From positions 1 to 13,633 of the forward strand of contig PFPJ01000019.1 of the NCBI GenBank assembly GCA_002792995.1: a stretch of DNA of 13,633 nucleotides, in the 5' to 3' direction. Positions 7,628-12,893 of the stretch are shown here, piece after piece. This DNA is from Candidatus Magasanikbacteria bacterium CG_4_10_14_0_2_um_filter_41_10 (GTDB lineage: Bacteria; Patescibacteriota; Patescibacteriia; Magasanikbacterales; UBA922). The notes beneath the pieces were generated by a model. The model was not told the origin of the DNA. It saw only the letters and a program-made list of their open reading frames with translations, and ran no database searches. The stretch's first letter is position 1; each line of letters opens with the position of its first letter. The position numbers and the translations under genes are program-made.

Positions 7628-7656
7628 TTGACATAAGGCAATTCATGTGGTGTACT
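7628..7656 (+). promoter_or_regulatory. Promoter of the 117-residue GC-rich gene
   Basis: A perfect TTGACA (7628-7633) is followed by a 17-base spacer and TGTACT (7651-7656). Transcription would start near 7663. As in the other GC-rich cassette (2602-2630), CATG sits exactly ten bases after TTGACA; this may be chance. Confidence 0.55.
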
Positions 7657-7664
7657 GTGTAGCT

Positions 7665-7703
7665 GTGGCAGTTTCGCCACGCATCAAAGCATCGGAGGGA
7701 TGC
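7665..7703 (+). promoter_or_regulatory. Leader with ribosome binding site held in a hairpin loop
   Basis: The leader has two hairpins. GTGGC (7665-7669) pairs with GCCAC (7676-7680). Then GCATC (7689-7693) pairs with GATGC (7699-7703), so that the Shine-Dalgarno GGAGG (7694-7698) is exactly the five-base loop, and the ATG follows the stem directly. A second GCATC at 7681-7685 could replace the first in pairing with GATGC, giving two alternative structures. Confidence 0.5.
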
Positions 7704-8057
7704 ATGTTTGATCGGCTCAAGATGGCCGTGGCACGTCTGCCGCGGTTTCAAGACAAAGAAAAGCCCTTGCTCTTCCTCGCTCCGAGTGAAGAGTATGTGC
7801 ACGAATGGTTCAAGGAGATGCTCCGGCAAGGAGAGCTTCTGACTGAGTCGCCGGCTTCTCCTCGTACTCTTCGGAGTCGCGTCGAGAACCTGGCCATCAC
7901 TGGGACGGTCTGTACGCTCATGACGGTGCGAGCGCTCGTGGAGACCGTGGGAGAGCGCGTGCTCACCGCGAGCGTCACGACCCCTGTGCAGGCGAAGTTT
8001 CTGTACGAAGGGGTCCGCGGGATCGTTGCATCATCTTTGCAGCGTTCGAAGGACTGA
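7704..8057 (+). CDS. GC-rich hypothetical soluble protein (117 aa)
   Basis: I do not recognise this protein. The ATG at 7704 is chosen because GGAGG lies five bases in front; the frame stays open to an ATG at 7647, but that one lies upstream of the predicted transcription start at about 7663. The product begins MFDRLKMAVARLPRF, is mixed in charge, and has no signal peptide. Residues 64-80 (AITGTVCTLMTVRALVE) are only moderately hydrophobic, and the fold looks mostly helical. GC is about 57% in 7801-7860 and 70% in 7921-7980, clearly above the genes on either side, and codons prefer G or C in third position. It is a complete single-gene unit: promoter 7628-7656, structured leader 7665-7703, terminator 8078-8113. 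It stops at TGA 8055-8057. It shares size class, composition and layout with the minus-strand gene at 2250-2495, though I see no protein similarity between the two. The complementary frame (8101-7748) is open too, but lacks these signals. Confidence 0.65.
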   Translation: MFDRLKMAVARLPRFQDKEKPLLFLAPSEEYVHEWFKEMLRQGELLTESPASPRTLRSRVENLAITGTVCTLMTVRALVETVGERVLTASVTTPVQAKFLYEGVRGIVASSLQRSKD

Positions 8058-8077
8058 CCCCGAGAGCGGATCAAGAA

Positions 8078-8113
8078 GGCGTGAACTCTCCGTGAGTTCA
8101 CGCCGTGTCTTTT
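8078..8113 (+). terminator. GC-rich terminator of the 117-residue gene
   Basis: GGCGTGAACTC (8078-8088) pairs perfectly with GAGTTCACGCC (8094-8104) over 11 bp with a TCCGT loop. The following GTGTCTTTTCT supplies a modest T-rich tract. Confidence 0.85.
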
Positions 8114-8146
8114 CTAAAGATATCTATAGATGTATTTAGAAAAGAC
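8107..8146. repeat. Perfect 12-bp inverted repeat between two terminators
   Basis: GTCTTTTCTAAA (8107-8118) is the exact reverse complement of TTTAGAAAAGAC (8135-8146). The 16-base centre contains the palindrome ATCTATAGAT (8122-8131). The left arm overlaps the T-rich tail of the terminator at 8078-8104. It could be an extra hairpin, a protein binding site, or the edge of an inserted segment; the sequence alone does not decide. Confidence 0.7.
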
Positions 8147-8165
8147 ATTCTGCATGTATATATTT

Positions 8166-8196
8166 AAAAACGTCCGTATTCAAAGGACGTTTTTTT
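8166..8196. terminator. Second terminator before the surface protein gene
   Basis: AAAAACGTCC (8166-8175) pairs with GGACGTTTTT (8185-8194) over 10 bp with a 9-base loop and a T7 run (8190-8196). It shares the ACGTCC/GGACGT core with the terminator at 7577-7607. Together they bracket the GC-rich cassette. Confidence 0.75.
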
Positions 8197-8209
8197 ATGG
8201 TCTTATATA

Positions 8210-8218
8210 TGATATACT
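8210..8218 (+). promoter_or_regulatory. Extended -10 promoter of the surface protein gene
   Basis: TGA followed by TATACT (8213-8218) is an extended -10 element. The -35 position falls in the T run of the preceding terminator and is poor. Predicted transcription starts near 8225, about 38 bases before the ATG at 8263. Confidence 0.5.
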
Positions 8219-8262
8219 TTTTGTGCAACATTATTATTATTTTTGTGTAGATGAGGACGCGT

Positions 8263-11200
8263 ATGGTAAAAAAAAACGATCAAAAAGATATTTATTCCAA
8301 TGACCCTTCTTGGTATGTTACTGATGAAAAATTGCAACGATATTGGTTATGGCATGGACTTTGGAAATCAAAGAGTGGTCTACAGGGTAGGAATATATCA
8401 CAAGTAGAACATCGTCAGAAGTTGTATTTAAATGGTCAAATAATAAAACAGTATTTCAAGGACTTTTTTCTTTTTCCTATTTGGGTAGTCAAGTTTTTAC
8501 TCCCAACATATATGAAAGGAAAAAACAATGTATTTAGCAATATAAAAAAAATTCTTACTCAAAAAGAATTTCATCCACTTCGTGTAGCCGCGCTATCTCA
8601 ATTTGTTTTTTTATGTAGTCTTGTATTTATTGGCTACATTGTTGTATTTCAGTATTCATCACGAAGTCTTGCTACGGATTATAACTGGACACAAAGTGAT
8701 TGGAGTGCTGGAGTAGATCTCGTAACTACTGCAGATTATACAAATAACTCTACAAACTGGACAAAATATTATGCAGCTTCAAGTACTCTAGAAGCAAGTT
8801 CTACAATCGCATTTGCTTTACAAACAACTTCGACTGTAGAAACAGTAGATGGAGATTTTAATAATGGAACTACAGCTACTACGACGGTGAACAGTGGCAG
8901 TATTGGTTTGAGTGAGGTATTATCGGCTTCGTCGACTGTTTTTAGTACGACAGGAACGGTAGCGTGGGTCGTCCCAGATGGAAATAGTTCTATTGATCTC
9001 GATGTAAGTGGATCTCAGGGAAGTGCCAATACGAGCTATTACACTGATGCTGGTGGGAAAGGAGGGCGTGTACAAGCGACATATCCTGTATCAGCAGGAC
9101 AGACGGTATACATCTATGTTGGTGAAAGATCACCAACGAATAGTAAGGTCGCCCCATTTAATGGAGGGGGAGCTGGAGGAAGTAATTCAAGCGCTGGAGG
9201 AGGAGCTTCGGACATTCGAGTAGGTGGTACGGCCCTAACAGACCGTATCATTGTAGGAGGTGGAGGCGGAGGTGGAAGTTATGACAGCACTCCTGCTGGA
9301 TATGGGGGATACCCAGCAGGAAGTAATGGAACAGGTGCGGGAGGAACGCAAAGTAGTGGTTATGCTTTGGGTCAAGGTGGAAGTGGAGGAAGTCGTGGCG
9401 GAGGTGGAGGTGGTGGATATTATGGAGGATATGGTGGAAGCTATGGCGGAGGTGGAGGTGGAAGTAGTTATGCTGATCCAAATGCAACAAATGTCACATC
9501 CACGAACAACTATAGAAGTGGCAGTGGTCTAGTTAGTATTAGTTACTTTGCACCCGCAGCTATCGCGACCTATTATTCTTCTGGGATATTTACCTCAGAC
9601 GTGATTGCTCTCGAACTACACACTGGTTTCACAACATTGGATTACACTGCAACACTAAATGGTCAAACAATCACACTAGATATCCGAGCCGGTAACAGTG
9701 CAACTGTCGACGGTACGTGGACAGATTGGACCACTAGTGTAGCTAGTGGAGGAGATATCTCTAGTCTGGGTACTCACCGTTACGTCCAATACCGCGCTAA
9801 TCTTTCAACAAACGATACATCTGTCACTCCAACACTAGATGATGTCACAATTAACTATACAAAATACCCAACGAGTGGAACGCTAATCTCCACCACTTTC
9901 GATAGTGGCGAAGCCAATATAATATTGAACAATATTTCTTGGACAGAGAACTTACCAGACGGTACAGTCGATGCTCAATTACAATTACGTACTTCACCTG
10001 ACGGCTCTACTTGGACTGACTGGATGGGACCAAATGGTAGTTCTAGTACTTATTTTACAGATAATACTGGTGGAGAAACTCTACCAGAAAGTATCACTGA
10101 CGCAACAGATGATGAATGGATACAATACCAAGTAATATTATCTAGTACTGGTTCTTCTACACCAAGTATTTCTTCAATTACTCTCGCTATGAATCCACCT
10201 GCGCCACCGGGCGCACCAGTCATCGGAGATTTTACAGGTGTTACTACCAGTACTATGACTCTCAACTGGGAGACAGTCACAGATACCGTCTACTATATAA
10301 TAAGTTTAACCGTACCTGAATATACATCAGTCACTACTACAGAAATAAGTTACACTTTTGATTCAAATTTAGAACCTAATACACGCTACTACTACGAAGT
10401 TGTAGCAAGAGATCAATATGATCAAGATTCAGCAACTTCAACACAGAGAAGTACATATACAAATCCAAATAGTCCTCTTGCTGTTACGGCAATTGCAAAT
10501 GGACAAACTGCGGCTAACCTAACTTGGAGTGCAAACTCCAATCCAAGTGATACGGTCTACCAAATCTATGATAACAATGCTGTGCTAAAAGGAAGTACTA
10601 CGAGTACTAGTTACACCGTAACTGAATTAACTGCTGGAACTAGTTATACTTTTACAGTTCGAGCAATATACAATGCAGATAATACAAGCTACGAAGAATC
10701 TGACGCTAGTAGTAGTATAACTACTGCTGTACCCGCAAAGGCAGTAATTTTTACTCTCGAAGTAGGTGGACCTGCACCAAGCTTTAACTTTGTAGGTAGT
10801 ACAGAATCACATACTGTTGAAGTCAGTGCTATTGTGCAAGTAGGGGATGTCTACAAAGCTAGTCTTACATTGCATTCCAATGATGTGTCTACAGGTCCTC
10901 TTGGAGCAGGAGAAAGTGCAAATGTAGATTTGAGTGGAAATGGGATAAGTGATACTACTGTCACGATGAATTCTGTTACGGCAAGTGGTGCAAACTTTAC
11001 TCTCAGTGCTATTCCACAAACAAGTGGTGCAACATATAGCAATCCACCGATTGCAAAAACAATATTGGTAGAATCGCTTACTCAAGATGGTGTGGCTACT
11101 ACGACTCCACAATCGGTCAAAGTCGTTGTTATCAATGACGGAGACAAAACTACTCAAGATACCAAGATACATCTTCGTTTCAACATAGACAATGCAATTC

Positions 11201-11847
11201 AGATGGCAATATCTCAAGATCCAAGTTTTGAGGATAGCTCTTACCAATCATACCAATCTTCCACTGAATGGGCACTCCCTGAAGGAAATGGAGCCAAAGT
11301 TGTCTATGTTCGATTTAGATCAAAAGAGGGTGGTACGATTACATACTCAGGAGTTATTACCTTAACAGATCAGAGTAATGATGATCCTAATGCGCTACTT
11401 TTAGAAAAACCTCTTGTAATTGAAGATATACCGTGTAGTTTGGAGAAACAACAACCATATAAAACAAAAGAACATCCTGGTGTATATTACATTACAGATA
11501 TCTGTACAAAACGAGCGTTTTCAAATACAGATATGTATTTTAGTTATTTTACGAGTTGGGATGACGTTCATACAACAAGTATTTCTTCACTTGGCGCTAT
11601 TCCAGATGACACCGTTGAGCCATTTATGACCATGAGACTTTTGACTATTGATGATCGTACTACTCTCACAGAGGGTGCACTCATCAAAACTTTTGATACT
11701 CCAAAAGTGTACATCATCCAGGATAATCAGAGACATTGGATTCCAAATGAAGCTACATTCAATACATATCACTACAAGTGGACAAATATCCTCATCGTGG
11801 AAGATGAACTACTCCATGCGTTTGATGTAGGGAGTGATGTGGAGTAA
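8263..11847 (+). CDS. Large secreted mosaic surface protein with Gly-rich, sandwich, fibronectin III and C-terminal repeat domains
   Basis: A 1194-residue exported protein of unknown binding target. ATG 8263 is chosen for GAGG six bases upstream; ATG 8251, in frame, would add four residues. About 109 cytosolic residues precede one hydrophobic helix (110-133), which acts as signal anchor or as a signal peptide cleaved after SLA. Outside lie, in order: a Thr/Ser-rich stalk (to about 230); a Gly-rich domain (232-429) with AGQTVYIYVG, GGGASDIR and RIIVGGGGGGG, resembling the ALK/LTK-type Gly-rich domain; two related beta-sandwich units (432-536 and 537-646, each with TWTDW and a YVQYR or WIQYQ strand); two fibronectin III units (647-737 and 738-826, with NTRYYYEVVAR and GTSYTFTVRA); a beta-rich region (827-1049); and two C-terminal repeats (about 1065-1115 and 1135-1190, VYYITDICTKRAF and VYIIQDNQRHWIP), of a kind I recall from Patescibacterial surface proteins. 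It is probably an adhesin or cell-surface layer component. Its middle part differs in base use, with twelve CTAG sites in 9529-10862. It is flanked by terminators. Confidence 0.93.
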   Translation: MVKKNDQKDIYSNDPSWYVTDEKLQRYWLWHGLWKSKSGLQGRNISQVEHRQKLYLNGQIIKQYFKDFFLFPIWVVKFLLPTYMKGKNNVFSNIKKILTQKEFHPLRVAALSQFVFLCSLVFIGYIVVFQYSSRSLATDYNWTQSDWSAGVDLVTTADYTNNSTNWTKYYAASSTLEASSTIAFALQTTSTVETVDGDFNNGTTATTTVNSGSIGLSEVLSASSTVFSTTGTVAWVVPDGNSSIDLDVSGSQGSANTSYYTDAGGKGGRVQATYPVSAGQTVYIYVGERSPTNSKVAPFNGGGAGGSNSSAGGGASDIRVGGTALTDRIIVGGGGGGGSYDSTPAGYGGYPAGSNGTGAGGTQSSGYALGQGGSGGSRGGGGGGGYYGGYGGSYGGGGGGSSYADPNATNVTSTNNYRSGSGLVSISYFAPAAIATYYSSGIFTSDVIALELHTGFTTLDYTATLNGQTITLDIRAGNSATVDGTWTDWTTSVASGGDISSLGTHRYVQYRANLSTNDTSVTPTLDDVTINYTKYPTSGTLISTTFDSGEANIILNNISWTENLPDGTVDAQLQLRTSPDGSTWTDWMGPNGSSSTYFTDNTGGETLPESITDATDDEWIQYQVILSSTGSSTPSISSITLAMNPPAPPGAPVIGDFTGVTTSTMTLNWETVTDTVYYIISLTVPEYTSVTTTEISYTFDSNLEPNTRYYYEVVARDQYDQDSATSTQRSTYTNPNSPLAVTAIANGQTAANLTWSANSNPSDTVYQIYDNNAVLKGSTTSTSYTVTELTAGTSYTFTVRAIYNADNTSYEESDASSSITTAVPAKAVIFTLEVGGPAPSFNFVGSTESHTVEVSAIVQVGDVYKASLTLHSNDVSTGPLGAGESANVDLSGNGISDTTVTMNSVTASGANFTLSAIPQTSGATYSNPPIAKTILVESLTQDGVATTTPQSVKVVVINDGDKTTQDTKIHLRFNIDNAIQMAISQDPSFEDSSYQSYQSSTEWALPEGNGAKVVYVRFRSKEGGTITYSGVITLTDQSNDDPNALLLEKPLVIEDIPCSLEKQQPYKTKEHPGVYYITDICTKRAFSNTDMYFSYFTSWDDVHTTSISSLGAIPDDTVEPFMTMRLLTIDDRTTLTEGALIKTFDTPKVYIIQDNQRHWIPNEATFNTYHYKWTNILIVEDELLHAFDVGSDVE
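9397..9461 (+). repeat. Direct repeats of GGCGGAGGTGGAGGTGG in the Gly-rich segment
   Basis: The 17-base unit occurs at 9397-9413 and again at 9445-9461, 48 bases apart and in frame (16 codons). A close relative lies near 9258-9277. These encode Gly runs and could recombine or slip without breaking the frame. Confidence 0.75.
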
Positions 11848-11863
11848 AAAATAATACGTAATA

Positions 11864-11895
11864 AAAAAACATCCGAAATCTTTCGGATGTTTTTT
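11864..11895. terminator. Bidirectional terminator between converging genes
   Basis: AAAAAACATCCGAAA (11864-11878) and TTTCGGATGTTTTTT (11881-11895) are perfect 15-base complements, with A and T runs that give a U tract on both strands. It sits 16 bases after the surface protein stop and 13 bases beyond the end of the minus-strand gene at 11909, so it can serve both. Confidence 0.92.
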
Positions 11896-11908
11896 AAAGT
11901 TCCAAGTA

Positions 11909-12475
11909 TTATATTGATTGTCTTGCAACAAGTTTTTTGCTGTATATCATCAATACTTCCATACTTCCAACAATCACCCCTGTGTAGAAGAGATCTCCGA
12001 GGAGTGTATTTTTGAAAAAGGGGATTCCCATGAGATAACTTTGCATGAGCCCTCCAAAGGAATGTGAGTACATCGTCCCAAATGCCCAGACTGCGCCATT
12101 GGTAATGAGGAAGAAGAGGACGGAGCCAAGCAGTGTGCCTATCAGAACATTCCCAAATGTTTTGTGTTGCTTCACAAGTATTCCGATACCGACTACGAGC
12201 AAGAAACTTGTATACACAGCGAGCATCATCTTCCAGCTATAAAATCCGACAAAGATGTCACTCACAAGCATGGCTGCCATTGGGAGGATGAAGGCCATTT
12301 TTTTTGACAGATAAAGCCCACCAAACAGCGCAATCGCTGCAATCGGCGCAAAATTTGCAGGATGAGGAAAAATTCTTGAAATTACACCTAGCAAGATCAA
12401 TAGGATGGCTATTACCATTATATTGCTAGAAAAGATTTGTTTATTGTTTATTGTTAGTTGTTTATTGCGATTCAT
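11909..12475 (-). CDS. DUF6580-like multi-helix membrane protein, ECF S-component-like putative transporter
   Basis: A 188-residue membrane protein with about six hydrophobic segments (about 17-35, 43-56, 59-77, 84-101, 108-130 and 158-178). SRIFPHPANFAPIAAIALFGGLYL (34-56, here broken as SRIFPHPANF and PIAAIALFGG), VSDIFVGFYS (71-80), LITNGAVW (123-130) and PFFKNTLLGDLFYTG (152-166) match my memory of DUF6580 putative transport proteins, which look like substrate-binding subunits of ECF transporters. It has no Cys, so the Cys ligand known from the solitary cobalamin transporter BtuM is missing. I chose ATG 12475-12473, with GGAA just upstream. It overlaps the end of the DUF4430 gene by 14 bases, which indicates coupled translation. 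The frame is open further upstream, but only across coding sequence of that gene. It is the last gene of a minus-strand operon. Substrate is unknown; a corrinoid is suggested only by its neighbours. No ECF ATPases are in the window. Confidence 0.88.
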   Translation of the reverse strand: MNRNKQLTINNKQIFSSNIMVIAILLILLGVISRIFPHPANFAPIAAIALFGGLYLSKKMAFILPMAAMLVSDIFVGFYSWKMMLAVYTSFLLVVGIGILVKQHKTFGNVLIGTLLGSVLFFLITNGAVWAFGTMYSHSFGGLMQSYLMGIPFFKNTLLGDLFYTGVIVGSMEVLMIYSKKLVARQSI

Positions 12476-12839
12476 ATTTCCATTCAATAGTATCTGAGGC
12501 ACGGACAGGCATGTGCTCGAGTTGAGTAAGAGGAGTGAGCGTGTTGTTGATATATAGCTGCCAGGTTTTTGACTTTGTGGCAATGACATTATTGAAGCTC
12601 GTGAGTACTACTTCCTCGCCGCGTGGTTGCGCTACAGATTGGATGCCTACGGCGTGGAGTAGCTCATCCATCATGACTTCTTCTTGCTGCAACGCAGCGA
12701 CACGGGTATCGCGTTGGTCTACTGCGGTCACTATATTGACGCTGTATGTATACGATACCTCAGCGGCCGGTTTGGAACAGCCAGCTCCCATGAAGGGCAG
12801 GATAAGCAGTGTCAGTGTGAGTAGGCGAGGAACTCGCAT
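12462..12839 (-). CDS. DUF4430-type lipoprotein (transcobalamin C-terminal-like domain)
   Basis: A 125-residue exported protein. From ATG 12839-12837 it has a signal of RVPRLLTLTLLILPFMGAG followed by Cys21, so it is likely a lipoprotein, though Gly at -3 makes the lipobox weak. The mature part has a beta strand (VSYTYSVNIVTA) and then the DUF4430 pattern: MMDELLHAVGI, SFNNVIATKSKTWQLYINN, and SDTIEWKYE at the very end. DUF4430 is the beta domain that caps the ligand in transcobalamin and intrinsic factor, where it works with an alpha/alpha barrel. The next gene upstream in the operon encodes a barrel-type repeat protein, which fits that pairing. A longer frame opens at 12893 inside the upstream gene, but would place 18 unneeded residues before the signal. 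A promoter of its own is visible at 12865-12893. It overlaps the following membrane protein gene by 14 bases. Confidence 0.85.
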   Translation of the reverse strand: MRVPRLLTLTLLILPFMGAGCSKPAAEVSYTYSVNIVTAVDQRDTRVAALQQEEVMMDELLHAVGIQSVAQPRGEEVVLTSFNNVIATKSKTWQLYINNTLTPLTQLEHMPVRASDTIEWKYESQ

Positions 12840-12864
12840 AGCATACAGGTTAAAAAGTACAGGT

Positions 12865-12893
12865 ATTATACCAGCGTCCGAAGGAATCGCCAA
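12865..12893 (-). promoter_or_regulatory. Internal promoter inside the end of the barrel gene
   Basis: On the minus strand, TTGGCG (12893-12888), a 17-base spacer and TATAAT (12870-12865), with TGG in front forming an extended -10, lie across the last codons and stop of the upstream gene. Transcription would begin near 12858, about 19 bases before the lipoprotein ATG. It would allow the lipoprotein and transporter-like genes to be expressed without the barrel gene. Confidence 0.5.

Noticed and set aside
7748..8101. 117-residue minus-strand frame opposite the GC-rich gene
   Set aside because: The plus strand has the promoter, ribosome binding site and terminator; the minus frame is Ser/Arg-rich and arises from high GC content.
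9248..9532. Open frames on both strands across the Gly-rich segment, one encoding a His/Leu-rich and one a Glu/Val-rich protein
   Set aside because: They are by-products of repeated GGA/GGT codons of the surface protein, with no start signals of their own and low-complexity products.
12476..12589. N-terminal extension of the DUF6580-like protein to an ATG at 12589
   Set aside because: The added residues are an alternative frame of the DUF4430 gene and are not found at the head of the family as I remember it.
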